Position numbers and translations under genes: made by a program. Under the pieces are notes generated by a model. That model did no database searches. It saw only the letters and a program-made list of their open reading frames with translations, and was not told where the DNA came from. From positions 4,311,501-4,375,500 of the forward strand of contig JAIOJX010000001.1 in the NCBI GenBank assembly GCA_022376925.1: DNA of 64,000 nucleotides, given 5' to 3'. This document shows, piece by piece, positions 24,757 to 37,035 of the stretch. Source of the stretch: Tragulus kanchil (Eukaryota > Chordata > Mammalia > Artiodactyla > Tragulidae). The stretch's first letter is position 1; each line of letters opens with the position of its first letter.

Positions 24757-27464
24757 AATAATCATCGTGTCCTTGTAAACCAACATATAAACCATTAATC
24801 CCACCATTTGCAGCTCATACTTTGTAAAATCACATTCACAGCTCATGACCAGCTGCAAAATTGTGTGGTACAGTTGAAAAGAAAAGAGGAAGGGAGTCTG
24901 TATTCAGACCAGTTTGGCTTTCAAATCCCAATTTTGTCACTTGATTAATAACAGTCATTCGATCTTGGACAGATGGCAGTTCTCTGTGTGGGGGGCAAGA
25001 TACTGCCTACCTTCGTGGGGTTGTGACAAGGAACGTGTGAAATGCTGGAATGGCAGATGGCAAAGCAGGGGCGCTCAAATACCAGGTCCTTTCCTCTTAC
25101 AAGAAAGAGATTCTTTTAAGTCATTCCTCAAAGTGGTGCTAACACACTAGGCAGGACTTTCCATAAAACATACGCTCTCTAACACTGCCCAGCCACTGTG
25201 CACACACATTTTCTAAGATAACCCACCTAATCTTGGCAAAGCTCTGGACAGCAGCCTTAAAGCGGGTTATTCTCAAAGCATGGCTACTTCCATTAAAAAA
25301 AGAAAACCCATGACTCCTAGCCCAGGGAAACTTTGCATGGGATCCCTAACAGGCAGATCTTGCCTCTTTTATTCTGACTCAAGCATACAGAAATACTCTA
25401 GAGGTCTCAGAGTAGGTCCCAGTGGAGTTATTCCAAGAGTACCCTCTGTCAATGTAAGTGGCTTAATGTCCAAATAGACACCTGTAATAGAGTGCCATAT
25501 GTTAGAGTGCCATGATCTGTCTCAGGACTCAAGGGACATTGTTTTGTTGACTCTTTTTTGGAAATTATAAAATGTTAAATTGTATTTCATTTAGAAACTC
25601 ACTCTCTGTGTCATTTTGATATTCACTATTTATTTTAAAGATCACAATACACGTACTTCCACTTTGTTGCAAAGACATTTTGGATAATTCACAATCAATG
25701 AAGAATGCATTTTTAATCATTTTTTCCAGTGGTTAGTGATGGATCTGAGCTGATCCACTCAGCCTCACGACAAATGGCACATACAGCTGATTGGCTGCAG
25801 GGGCATGTGCTGTAGCCATGGAAGAGAGTGACTTTAGAAACAGTTCATAACTTGAAATTGGTATGCTGAAGCAACTATCAGGAAAGCCAGTTATCATCAG
25901 GTTAACTTTTTTAACATAAAAAGGCTACCCAGTAATAAATACATACATTTAAGTATACATGCATTTAAACATACATTTAAACAGATCATTAAGTTCACCA
26001 ATGGATTTGTAATCACCAAATACCTGCCAGCAAACAAAGTTTTAAAATAGGAACAAGATCAAGTTCCTCATCCACCTGCCAATTCTCAAACTCATGCATC
26101 AACGCAGCTGATCCATCTGTTCCATGACAGAACTGTATTTTGTTGAACTATTTTCCCCTGGGAGAAACTATTCCACAAAAGAAGGTAAGAGCAAACATAT
26201 AAAAATATCACTGAATGGCCCACGGACCTTCCCAGGCCGGGCATCACCGACAATGAATCCAGCGGGAATTAGCGCTGGCGGGGCAGGATCGGAAAGAAAT
26301 GAAAGAGCAGATGTGCAATTTCTGGAAAAACAGAGAGAGGAGAGAAGGTTGGAGCTGACAACCTGACATGTAGCCCAATTCGTTCGAGCATGCTCACTGG
26401 GAGGAGACGCGAGGGCTGTGCTGGCACCAGATCCTTAGGTACTGGGTCGAGACAGAGGACGCATCTGCCCACGTACACACATGCATACACAACACACACG
26501 TTTCATTTCTCTGGACGCTGTAAAAACTTCTAGCATTGCTCGTCTCATGCTGTCCTGTATTTACCTATTCAGTAACATTTTGCATCTCTCTGGTAGATCA
26601 CAACTTCCGAAGGCCAAGGGCGGGTTCCCACAGCAGTGCCGCACAGAGCAGCCCTGGCACTCAGTCTCTGAGTCAGTGACTCCAGCTCCACCATGCAAAC
26701 TTGTGAGACCCTGGAGACAGTCTTTGGGCATTAAAGACGCTCTAACCTACCTACATAGGGCGGATCTTTGTGTTGATAACTCCCTTGCATATCTATATGA
26801 TTTTCTACATATGGATATATCCCCAAATAATATACTGACTCTGAACTTTTACAGTATGTAGGTAGAATGGTTACATACTCTTCGTCCCTCACTGGTCTCA
26901 CACAGCACTGTTGTGAGAGCCATCGACGGGGCTGTGGGGCGCTGGCCTCTGCTTCTCTTCCTGCTGCATCGTGGTCCACTGTTCCATACACTGCTTTCCA
27001 CTCCCTTCTCAGTGGACAGGTGGCCTGGCTCCAGGCTTCTCTATGACAGACAGCACTGTCAGGAACACCTTCCGGCTCACATGTCAGAACCACAGTGACA
27101 TTTCTGTGCCAGGTTTTCCAAGACTTTTGTCTGACCTTGCAGGAAACATAATTTTTTTAAATTTCAAAATAAATAGAGAAGATGGATAATGGATAAACAT
27201 GAAGGCAATGTCACCACTTGAGATGAAATGAAATCCCAGGGTTGTCAACACCCTAATTCAAGCAGCAAGGGGGGAAAAGGCAAAACAATGGATGAGTGTC
27301 TGGAGCAGCTAAAGCAAAGTACCACAAACCGGATGCTTACAACAGACATTTCTTCCCACAGTTCTGGAGGCTACAAGTATGCCATGAGGTGAAGGCTCTA
27401 AGGCAGAGAGGACCCTCCTTTGCCTCTCCCTACCTTCTGCTGGTTGCCAGCATTCTGGAACATT

Positions 27465-27616
27465 GTTTTATATAACCAAGATTACCAGGAGAAATATCAA
27501 AAACCTCAGGTATGCAGATGATATCACTCTAATGGCAGAAAATGAAGAGGAATTAAAGAGCCTCTTGATGAAGGTGAAAGAAGACAGTGAAAAAGCTGGC
27601 TTAAAATTCAACATTC
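27465..27616 (+). mobile_element. BovB LINE fragment, reverse-transcriptase region
   Basis: One frame encodes NLRYADDITLMAENEEELKS followed by an LLMKVKEDSEKAG-type stretch. The YADD box is the catalytic motif of the RTE/BovB reverse transcriptase. It is a truncated relic without endonuclease, interrupted at 27616 by a SINE and continuing at about 27901. Confidence 0.9.
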
Positions 27617-27900
27617 GGGTTTCCCTGGTGGTCCAGTGGGTAAGGACACCACCTCGCAGTGCAAGGGGCACCGGTTCGATCCCTGGCCTGGGAAGATCCC
27701 ACATGCCATGGAGCGGCTGGACTGGTGTGTCCAATTACTAGCCGGCACTCTGGAGCACATGTGCCCAGAGCCAGTGCTCTTCAATGAGAGAGGCCACTGC
27801 AGGGGGAGGCCCACACATGCCAAAGAATAAAGATGGATGAAAATAATAAATAACTAAGAAAGAGCTTGTGGCATGAAGTTTAAAGAAAAAAAGGAAAGAA
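27617..27900 (+). mobile_element. CHR-derived SINE inserted in BovB
   Basis: Head GGGTTTCCCTGGTGGTCCAG, body as in the other copies but lacking the C-rich tail. The BovB string AAAATTCAACATTC before it is repeated as AAAACTCAACATTC after it, marking the target-site duplication. Confidence 0.88.
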
Positions 27901-28570
27901 AACTCAACATTCAAAAAATGAAGATCATAGCATCCAGTTCCATCACTTCACACTAAATAGAAGGGGAGCAAGTGGAAACAGTGACAGACTTTATTCTCTT
28001 GGGCTCCAAAATCACTGCAGATGGTAACCGCAGCCATGAAATTAAAAGATGCTTGCTCCTTGGAAGGAAAGCAATGAGCCTAGACAGCATATTAAAATGT
28101 GGAGATATCACTTTGCCAACAAAGGCCCCTGTAGTTAAAGCTATGGTTTTTCCAGTAGTTATGTACTGATGTGAGAGCTGGACCATTAAAGAAAGGCTGG
28201 GTGCCGAAGAATTGATGCCTTTGAACTGTGGTGTTGGAGAAGGCTCTTGAGAGTCCCTTAGACTTCAAGGAGATTAGTCAATCTTAAAGGAAACCCACCC
28301 TCTCACTGGAAGGACTGATGCTGAAGCTAAAGTTTCAATACACTGGCTACCTGATGTGACAAGACGACTCAATGGAAAAGACCCTCAAGCTGGGAAAGAT
28401 TGAGGGCAGGAAGAGAAGAGGACAGCAGAGGATGAGGAGGTTGGAAGGCATCATCAACTCAACGGACATGAGTCTGAGCAAACTTCAGGAGAGAGTGAAG
28501 GACGCAGAAGCCTGGCGTGCTGCAGTCCACAGGGTTGAACAACAACAACCAAAACAACTCGACAGCATGG
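27901..28570 (+). mobile_element. BovB LINE 3' part
   Basis: Continues the element after the SINE: reverse-transcriptase tail and typical BovB 3' end up to GGCGTGCTGCAGTCCACAGG. The last 220 bases are duplicated at 29431-29652 by D6. Confidence 0.88.
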
Positions 28571-28694
28571 TGAGAAATTCTAACAAAGAAAAAATGGAGA
28601 CAGGTCTTCAAAGAGCTAGCAACTAAGGTGGGAAGATGAATAAATATAAGACAAGTTAAATAGCAATAAAGACAATGAATAGGTATAAGTTAAG

Positions 28695-28885
28695 TAGACA
28701 AAGCAAATTGGTTTCCATTTACTGATTATCTGCCATGTGCCAGTCATCGTTCTAAAGCGCAAATGAACTCCTTCAATACTCCCAGCAACTTCATAAGCCA
28801 ACTACTAACACTCCTTCATATGAAAACACCCAACCCTGTGAATAGGAAGGTTAAATGTGTCTGCTAAGAACTTTTAAGATTGGAA
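28695..28885 (+). mobile_element. MIR relic (second copy about 29777-29967)
   Basis: TTTACTGATTATCTGCCATG, then TGCCAGTCATCGTTCTAAAG and a loose match to the MIR core. Duplicated by D6. Confidence 0.5.
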
Positions 28886-28929
28886 TTCAAACCCAGGCAG
28901 CCTGGTCCCCGTACTTACTACAAAAGTAA

Positions 28930-29425
28930 AGTTCAGTTGCTCATATGTGTCTGACTCTTTGTGACCCCGTGGACGGCAGCATGCCATGCTTCCCTGTCCT
29001 TCATCATCTTCCGGAGCTTGCTCAAACTCTTGCCTATCAGTGATGCGCCAACCATCTTGTCCTCTGTTGCCCCCTTCTCCTTTTGCCTTCTATTTTTCCC
29101 AGCATCAGGCTCTTTTCTAATGAGTCAGCTCTTCAAATCAGGTGGCCAAAGTATTGGAGCTTCAGCATCAGTCCCTCCAATGAATATCCAAGGTTGATTT
29201 CCTTTAGGACTGACTGGCTTGATCTCGTTGCAGTCCAAGGGACTCCTAAGAGCCTTCTCCAGCACCACAGTTCAAAGGCATCAATTCTTCCGCGCTCAGC
29301 CTTCTTTATGGTCCAGCTACCACATCCATACATGACTGCTGGGAAAACCATGGCTTTGACTATACAGACTTTTGTTGACAAAGTGATGTCTCTGCTTTTC
29401 AATATACTGTCTAGGGTTTGTCCTA
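28930..29425 (-). mobile_element. Antisense BovB 3' end (copy 1 of D6)
   Basis: Starts GTTCAGTTGCTCATATGTGT, contains GTGGCCAAAGTATTGGAGCT and ACCACAGTTCAAAGGCATCA, and ends in CTGCTTTTCAATATACTGTC. On the minus strand it retains a reading frame for the BovB polymerase C-terminus (IDAFELWCWRRLLGVPWTAT). Confidence 0.9.
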
Positions 29426-30011
29426 GCTTTACCTGATGTGACAAGACGACTCAATGGAAAAGACCCTCAAGCTGGGAAAGATTGAGGGCAGGAAGAGAAG
29501 AGGACAGCAGAGGATGAGGAGGTTGGAAGGCATCATCAACTCAACGGACATGAGTCTGAGCAAACTTCAGGAGAGAGTGAAGGACGCAGAAGCCTGGCGT
29601 GCTGCAGTCCACAGGGTTGAACAACAACAACCAAAACAACTCGACAGCATGGTGAGAAATTCTAACAAAGAAAAAATGGAGACAGGTCTTCAAAGAGCTA
29701 GCAACTAAGGTGGGAAGATGAATAAATATAAGACAAGTTAAATAGCAATAAAGACAATGAATAGGTATAAGTTAAGTAGACAAAGCAAATTGGTTTCCAT
29801 TTACTGATTATCTGCCATGTGCCAGTCATCGTTCTAAAGCGCAAATGAACTCCTTCAATACTCCCAGCAACTTCATAAGCCAACTACTAACACTCCTTCA
29901 TATGAAAACACCCAACCCTGTGAATAGGAAGGTTAAATGTGTCTGCTAAGAACTTTTAAGATTGGAATTCAAACCCAGGCAGCCTGGTCCCCGTACTTAC
30001 TACAAAAGTAA

Positions 30012-30555
30012 AGTTCAGTTGCTCATATGTGTCTGACTCTTTGTGACCCCGTGGACGGCAGCATGCCATGCTTCCCTGTCCTTCATCATCTTCCGGAGCT
30101 TGCTCAAACTCTTGCCTATCAGTGATGCGCCAACCATCTTGTCCTCTGTTGCCCCCTTCTCCTTTTGCCTTCTATTTTTCCCAGCATCAGGCTCTTTTCT
30201 AATGAGTCAGCTCTTCAAATCAGGTGGCCAAAGTATTGGAGCTTCAGCATCAGTCCCTCCAATGAATATCCAAGGTTGATTTCCTTTAGGACTGACTGGC
30301 TTGATCTCGTTGCAGTCCAAGGGACTCCTAAGAGCCTTCTCCAGCACCACAGTTCAAAGGCATCAATTCTTCCGCGCTCAGCCTTCTTTATGGTCCAGCT
30401 ACCACATCCATACATGACTGCTGGGAAAACCATGGCTTTGACTATACAGACTTTTGTTGGCAAAGTGATGTCTCTGCTTTTCAATATACTGTCTAGGTTT
30501 GTCCTAGCTTTACTCCCAAGCAACACTGTCACTATATGCACCAATAGATGTCAGT
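30012..30555 (-). mobile_element. Antisense BovB 3' end (copy 2 of D6, extends further)
   Basis: Same as 28930-29425, and continues past the duplication to about 30555, where unique sequence resumes. This is the copy joined to the true right flank. Confidence 0.9.
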
Positions 30556-31076
30556 TGCTCTAAACTCTTTAATTGATGATCAAATTAAAAATGAAAATGT
30601 TATGCCTCCTGCTTGCACAGTGGAATAAAACATTTTTGGAATGCCATCCCTATGTAATAAAATCTGATGGTCACAAAAAAGAACATTAGCCTGCATTTTA
30701 AATATGATTAACCAAATAGTGACCTTCCCCCCCTAAATACATGTCTGTGAGACCCAGAATATTCCCTCTTGTTTAACTGCAGTAGTACTTTATATCATGA
30801 AGGAGTCTCTTCATACTTTATTTTAAAAGAAGGACAAAGTTTACTGAGGGTCCAAAATGCCTATCAGAGCACGTGTGGCTAGATGAGCTGATGGTATGCC
30901 CTTACTCCAGTCGCACGGTCACTGTGAGAAGTATTCTTCCAAATCTTTTGAAACTGATTTGAGAGCTTAAAGCTACATAACATACCACCTCATGAATTTT
31001 ACCATATCTCAATTTTTAAACAAAAAAAACCAATGCTTCCCACAGCATGAGTGCCCATTCTCTTTAACAGAAGAGC

Positions 31077-33275
31077 CTCAAAATGATTTTGCCCTGAAGC
31101 CAAATGTCAAGTCCTTTTTCAGAGATGAGACTCCATTCAGGACATTTTGCAAAAGCTGTCATGGTTCTGAAGGCAATTCCAAAAACGGGTGCGATAACTT
31201 TGATTTGGAGCTACCTGTCCCTTCTCTACAAGAGCCAGAAGAAAAAGCAGCAAGTGGGGTTTTTCAGTGTTTCCTAGGGTCTCCCCACTGTTAAAAATGC
31301 TGGGCTTCATACTCCTTAATTAGTCCTAATTTAGTAATACAAGGGCAGGTTGACCTTGAAAGTTAACAGAGATCAGCAGCGGGACCAGTAGCCTGGGCAA
31401 CAGGCACTTTGCCATAGTAGTTAAAGGAGTGTTAAAAGCAATCTCCAAAGACTGGCTTCATTAAAAACCCCTGGAGTTTCAGAAAGAGAGCCTTTCGGTG
31501 ACTCACAGTATGGACAATGGTTATCTTCCTACTTGCGGCAGCTGCCTATTATTCCAGCCACAAATACAAGCGGCTACCCATCCCTGCTACACACACACAC
31601 TTTTCAAGAACTTGGCACTATGAGCAGGGAGGAAGCTTTCATAGATGTAGAAGAAATAATCTAAGAAAAAAAGGCAGAAATAAGGCAAGGAGAGGAAGAG
31701 GAAGCAAAAGCCGTGTCAAGAGAATGGCAAAGAAAGAAGGTAAAGAAATTCTAGTATCCTAAAAAGGACATGTACGAAGCCGACCGAGAAGCGCCATGGC
31801 TTCTGAAGGAGTAATGCAGCCAGCCCTCCGCATCTGCGCATACAGAACCCACAGGCATGGCGGGCTGCTGACGGGGCCTGAGCATCCATGGAGGCTTATA
31901 TCCACAGCAGGTCCTGGAACCAACCCTCTGTGAAGACTGAGGGACAACTGCATATGCTGCTCCATACGAAAGAAAAACAGAGGTCCCAGCCTCCAGATGG
32001 AAATTCTGATATCAACACTAGGAGAAAAAACTGGATACTGGGGGTTGATAATAGTATGAATGTGGTGATATGTAGAGTCAATGGGGCTATTCATGAGGTA
32101 TACTACTTTCTTGAAGATTATATCTGAAATACAGCTTCTATAAACAGAATTCAATATCAATGATGTTTAAAAACTCAAAATGATTTTGCCCTGAAGCCAA
32201 ATGTCAAGTCCTTTTCAGAGATGAGACTCCATTCAGGACATTTTGCAAAAGCTGTCATGGTTCTGAAGGCAATTCCAAAAACGGGTGCGATAACTTTGAT
32301 TTGGAGCTACCTGTCCCTTCTCTACAAGAGCCAGAAGAAAAAGCAGCAAGTGGGGTTTTTCAGTGTTTCCTAGGGTCTCCCCACTGTTAAAAATGCTGGG
32401 CTTCATACTCCTTAATTAGTCCTAATTTAGTAATACAAGGGCAGGTTGACCTTGAAAGTTAACAGAGATCAGCAGCGGGACCAGTAGCCTGGGCAACAGG
32501 CACTTTGCCATAGTAGTTAAAGGAGTGTTAAAAGCAATCTCCAAAGACTGGCTTCATTAAAAACCCCTGGAGTTTCAGAAAGAGAGCCTTTCGGTGACTC
32601 ACAGTATGGACAATGGTTATCTTCCTACTTGCGGCAGCTGCCTATTATTCCAGCCACAAATACAAGCGCTACCCATCCCTGCTACACACACACACTTTTC
32701 AAGAACTTGGCACTATGAGCAGGGAGGAAGCTTTCATAGATGTAGAAGAAATAATCTAAGAAAAAAAGGCAGAAATAAGGCAAGGAGAGGAAGAGGAAGC
32801 AAAAGCCGTGTCAAGAGAATGGCAAAGAAAGAAGGTAAAGAAATTCTAGTATCCTAAAAGGACATGTACGAAGCCGACCGAGAAGCGCCATGGCTTCTGA
32901 AGGAGTAATGCAGCCAGCCCTCCGCATCTGCGCATACAGAACCCACAGGCATGGCGGGCTGCTGACGGGGCCTGAGCATCCATGGAGGCTTATATCCACA
33001 GCAGGTCCTGGAACCAACCCTCTGTGAAGACTGAGGGACAACTGCATATGCTGCTCCATACGAAAGAAAAACAGAGGTCCCAGCCTCCAGATGGAAATTC
33101 TGATATCAACACTAGGAGAAAAAACTGGATACTGGGGGTTGATAATAGTATGAATGTGGTGATATGTAGAGTCAATGGGGCTATTCATGAGGTATACTAC
33201 TTTCTTGAAGATTATATCTGAAATACAGCTTCTATAAACAGAATTCAATATCTAATTATGACTTTTTAAAAATCT
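31077..33275. repeat. Tandem duplication D7, unit about 1097 bp
   Basis: 31077-32158 recurs at 32174-33251. There are homopolymer-length differences (CTTTTTC versus CTTTTC, TAAAAAGG versus TAAAAGG, GCGGCT versus GCGCT) and a compressed right end of copy 1 (32159-32173). Confidence 0.95.
31810..31955 (-). mobile_element. Tigger-like DNA transposon relic (second copy about 32905-33050)
   Basis: The right part GAAGACTGAGGGACAACTGC is the complement of the GTTGTCCCTCAGT end common in Tigger-type elements. Family assignment is tentative. Confidence 0.4.
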
Positions 33276-33620
33276 CAGCAAACTAGGAAGAGATAAGGTA
33301 ACTTACGGAAAATCTATAACTAACATCTACTTAATGTTTTCCCACTAAATGTGGGAACAAGGCAAGAATAATTGCTCCTATTGTTTACAATCAATATATT
33401 TTAAAGATCCTAGCAACTTTTATAAAACAAGAAAGAGAAGTAACACACTGAGATGTAACACACTGGAAGGAAGAATTAAAATTGTACTTGCAGACAACGT
33501 GATCATTTGTGTAAAAAAAATCCTAAGAAGACTACAGAAAAACTACTAAAACTAGTAAATAAATTTAGTAAGTCTGCATGATATACAATATCAAAATTTT
33601 AAATTGCACCTGATCACTGA
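33265..33620 (+). mobile_element. L1 ORF2 fragment, first part
   Basis: AAAATCTCAGCAAACTAGGA, then TAACATCTACTTAATG and further L1 ORF2-type strings. It is broken by the Bov-tA at 33631 and resumes at 33885. Confidence 0.75.
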
Positions 33621-33630
33621 AAAGTGGATG

Positions 33631-33834
33631 TGTTAGTTGCTCAGTCATGTTCAACTCTTTGCAACTCCATGGACTGTTCCCTCCAAGCTCCTCCGTTCAT
33701 GGAATTATCCAGACAAGAATACTGGAGTGGGTAGCCATTCTCTTCTCCAGGGGGTCTTTCCGATGCAAGGATTGAACCCAGGTCTCCCACACTGCAGGCA
33801 GATTCCCCACCATCTGAGCCACTAGGGAAGCTCC
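33631..33834 (-). mobile_element. Bov-tA SINE inserted in L1
   Basis: Antisense: GTTGCTCAGTCATGTTCAAC at the left, CAAGAATACTGGAGTGGGTA in the middle, GAGCCACTAGGGAAGCTCC at the right end. Confidence 0.93.
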
Positions 33835-33884
33835 ATTTCTATCACTAACAATGAACAAATCAACTACTGAAGTCTAAAAGTATA

Positions 33885-34064
33885 ATCTATATAATATAAA
33901 ATGAAATATCTAGGGATACATTTAACAAAATATGTACAAGATCCATACACGAAGAAGTATAAAATACTGCGGAGAGAAATTAAAGACCCGAACACATGGA
34001 AAAACATATCATGCTCAAGGATGGCAAGACTCAATATTGTTATCTCATCAATATTGATCCATAG
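33885..34064 (+). mobile_element. L1 ORF2 fragment, second part
   Basis: TATCTAGGGATACATTTAAC and GACTCAATATTGTTATCTCA are standard L1 ORF2 3' strings. Interrupted at 34065 by a SINE. Confidence 0.85.
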
Positions 34065-34065
34065 A

Positions 34066-34401
34066 GGGGCTTTCCTGGTGGTCCAGTGGGTAAGGACACA
34101 CCGCCTTGCAGTGCAAGGGGCGCCAGTTCGATCCCTGGCCTGGGAAGATCCCACGTGCCATGGAACGGCTGGACAGATGTGTCCAACTACCGAGCCAGAG
34201 CTCTGGAGCGCATGTGCCCAGAGCCAGTGCTCTGCGACAACAGAGGCCACCGCAATGGGAGGCCCACATGGGCCAAAGAACAACAACAAAAAAGATGGAT
34301 GAAAATAGATAAATGAAAGACCAATAGAAGTGGCCTGCCCGCCCCCCTCCCTCCCCAACCCACCCCCCCCAAAAATAAATAAAATGTTTTAAAATATATA
34401 T
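34066..34401 (+). mobile_element. CHR-derived SINE with long 3' tail inserted in L1
   Basis: Full-length. The 14-base L1 sequence ATATTGATCCATAG is duplicated at 34051-34064 and 34402-34415 as the target site. Confidence 0.93.
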
Positions 34402-34810
34402 ATATTGATCCATAGATTCAATGCAATCTCTATCAATTCCCAATAGGCTTTGTCATAGAAACTGACAAGATGATTTTGAAATTCATATGGAAAAGCAAAG
34501 GATCAAGAATAGGCAAAATAATCTTGGTAGATGGGAGATAAGAAAGAACAAAGTTGGAGCACTTTCACTACCCAATGTCCAGACTTACTATTAAAGTAAT
34601 ACTTTAGCAATCAAGATTGTGTCGTTCTGGCATAATATTAGACATAGAGATCAATGGCACTGAACAGAGTCCAGACTCAGGCCCATCTTTTGGAGATCAA
34701 TTGATTTCCTAGTCTTTTCCACAAATGATGCTGGAATTGTCCACACAGAAATAAGTGAATCTTGACCCTTATTTGACACGGTATACAAAATTAACTTGAA
34801 ATGAAGCACA
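34402..34810 (+). mobile_element. L1 ORF2 fragment, third part
   Basis: TTCAATGCAATCTCTATCAA and TGAAATTCATATGGAAAAGC are classic L1 ORF2 strings, in frame order with the parts before the SINE. Confidence 0.9.
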
Positions 34811-35035
34811 TAAGTATTAGTTTTATACTGCTGCATAACAAACTTTGTAGCTGTAAACAACACATGTTAATTATCTCATGGTTTGTGTGGGTCGTGGGTC
34901 AGGAGTCTGGGCAAGTCTTAACTGCATCCTCTGCTCAACGCCTCTGAAGGCTGCACGCGCCAGAGAAGGGATTACACAGGCCCTGAACATGGCGGGGAAA
35001 CAATCGGGAAAGCACCCTCAGGTTGGTCTGTGAAA
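34811..35035. mobile_element. Interspersed repeat of unassigned family within L1
   Basis: Contains ATACTGCTGCATAACAAACT and a following TTATCTCATGGTTTG, a pattern common to a mammalian repeat family that I cannot name with confidence. A related start (TACCACAAACCGGATGC) is seen near 27321. Confidence 0.4.
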
Positions 35036-35039
35036 ATAG

Positions 35040-36135
35040 GGTTAAACAAAGAGCTAAAACTACAAAAGTCTAGAGGGAGACACAGGGGGAAATCTGTGAA
35101 CTGAGGTTAGGCAAAGGATTTTTATAGCACAAAAAGCATAAGCAATAAAAGAAAAGACCCAATAAATTGGACTCCATCAAAATTAAAAATCTTTGCTCTT
35201 TCAAAGGCACAGTTAAGAAAATGAAACAGTAAATCACACTTCATGAGAAAATACTTGCAAATTACCTAGTTAAGGCCTTGTATCCAAAACATATAAAGAG
35301 CTAACAGACAATCCAGTAAGACACAGGCAGAAGATCTGAGCAGACACTTCATCAAAGAAGATACATGAATGGCCAATAAGCACATGAAGACAAACTCACC
35401 ATCATCAGTCACTAGGAATATGCAAAATAAAACCTCAATGAGCTCCCATCGCACACCCACTGGAATGGCGGCAATTTAACAGGACAGACAGTGACAAATG
35501 TTAGTGAGAATGTGTCCCAAACAGAATTTTCATACTTTGCCAGTGGGATGGGAATGCAAAATGGCACAGAAACCTTGGAGAACAGTGGGACAGTTTCCTG
35601 TGAAGTACAGGGAAGTACACTAAGCCTATTGCCCTGCGACGCCACAGCTAAGTGTTTACAGAAGCCAATGAAAACATGAATCCACACAAAGACTTGTAAA
35701 CAGATGCTCACAGCAACTTTATATTCATAAAGGCCGAAAACACTGGATAAACTCAAACGTTCCTGAACTAGAGAATGGACTTACTGTTATAGCCATACTA
35801 TGCAACAGTACTTAGCAAAAGGAAGTCACGACTGCCGATAAATAATGAATGACAAAACATGGATGAATATAAAAAATTTTATGCTAAATAAAGAAGCCAA
35901 CTGCACAATGCTATCTATATAAACCCGGCCTCTACTCACTCCAAACAACTACTAGCATTCAGACCACATTCTCCGACCATCATGCAGCTAACTTAGAATT
36001 CAGTTTTAACAAATTGATGTAGAAATCACATTTGGAAATTTTAAAACAAACTTCTAAACAACTCAGAGGTGAATGAAATAATCACAATGGAAATCAGAAT
36101 ATATTAGAACTCAATAATACAAAGACTACGTTTCG
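35040..36135 (+). mobile_element. L1 ORF2 3' region
   Basis: Includes AATTGGACTCCATCAAAATT, GCCAATAAGCACATGAAGAC and the ACCTTGGAGAACAGTGGGAC block. After 35900 it passes into another L1-type piece (CACATTTGGAAATTTTAAAA). Confidence 0.85.
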
Positions 36136-36559
36136 AAACATCCAAGCAGCAAAAGAAACCCAAAGAAAGGAGAAAATGAAGAGGAGAGAGATTTCCAGGG
36201 TACATTTTAAGTGTGAAGAAAGCAAGAGGCTGAACTGTAGTATGCTTTTTAGGTGTAAGAAAAGGGAGGAAATGCAATGAGTGTCAGCGTGTGTGCGTCT
36301 GTATACGCGTGCGCTCTGGCTGAAATTTGCAAAAGCAGCAGCACAGAAGAGTGAACTAAAAACTAATAACATTGATTAGAGTTGCTGGGAGAAAACAACA
36401 TGCTTGGCAGGAAACAGGAGTGAAAGGAAAGCATTTCAGAATATGCCTTGCTATAAATTTGACTTTCAGATCATGCAGTTTCATTAAAGTTAATCAGAAA
36501 GAAGGTTGAGAATGGTATTATGCTCATTCCTTTCTACACAGTGACAAACCTCATACTGC

Positions 36560-37035
36560 ATAACCACAACAGAAAAACCTTTGGTAAGAAAAAAAAGAGA
36601 GAAGGAACAAGCAAACAAACATGAAGATTTAAAAGTCAAAAGGAGGACGTAACTGCAGACATGGCAGCTAGTAACTGGCAGGTACAAGCATTTCCACACT
36701 AAAGCACCAGGCACGGCTGGCTCTGGGGCAAGTTCTACTAAATATTCAAGGAACAAACAACTCTAATTTGATAGTCTTCCAGGGACCAGGAAAAGGGAAC
36801 GCTCTCAGTGACGATAAGGCTAGCACAGTACTAAACTAGGCAAAGACAGTAAAGTAAAACTAAAGCACAATCTCACTCAGAAATACAGATGTAAAAATTC
36901 TGAAGAAAACATTACCAAACATTACAAAACCCAGCAGTAAGAAATAAGTCCATGCCAGCAGTACAAACCTGGTGAACGCTACCAAGGTCTAGGAGAAAAT
37001 CCCTTAAGACAGCCCATTGCATTAACAGGTTTAAA
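36560..37035 (+). mobile_element. Diverged L1-type fragment
   Basis: Strings such as AGACAGTAAAGTAAAACTAA and GAAATACAGATGTAAAAATT resemble L1 ORF2 (the part near the polymerase) but are heavily diverged. Confidence 0.5.

Larger units (their letters stand above)
23089..25262. repeat. Tandem duplication D5, unit about 1080 bp
   Basis: 23089-24166 recurs at 24168-25262, including a complete CHR-type SINE with its target-site duplications. The right end of copy 1 (24140-24166) lacks about 24 bases that copy 2 has around 25223-25248. Confidence 0.96.
28349..30512. repeat. Tandem duplication D6, unit about 1082 bp
   Basis: 28349-29430 recurs at 29431-30512. Differences seen are at the right end of copy 1 (GTTGACAAAG versus GTTGGCAAAG, and GGG versus GG in CTAGGGTTTG). 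The block spans the 3' end of one BovB and an antisense BovB end. Confidence 0.96.

Noticed and set aside
27463..27741. Possible host gene with a reverse-transcriptase-like frame
   Set aside because: It is a truncated BovB fragment running into a SINE. The C-terminal part of the frame is SINE sequence.
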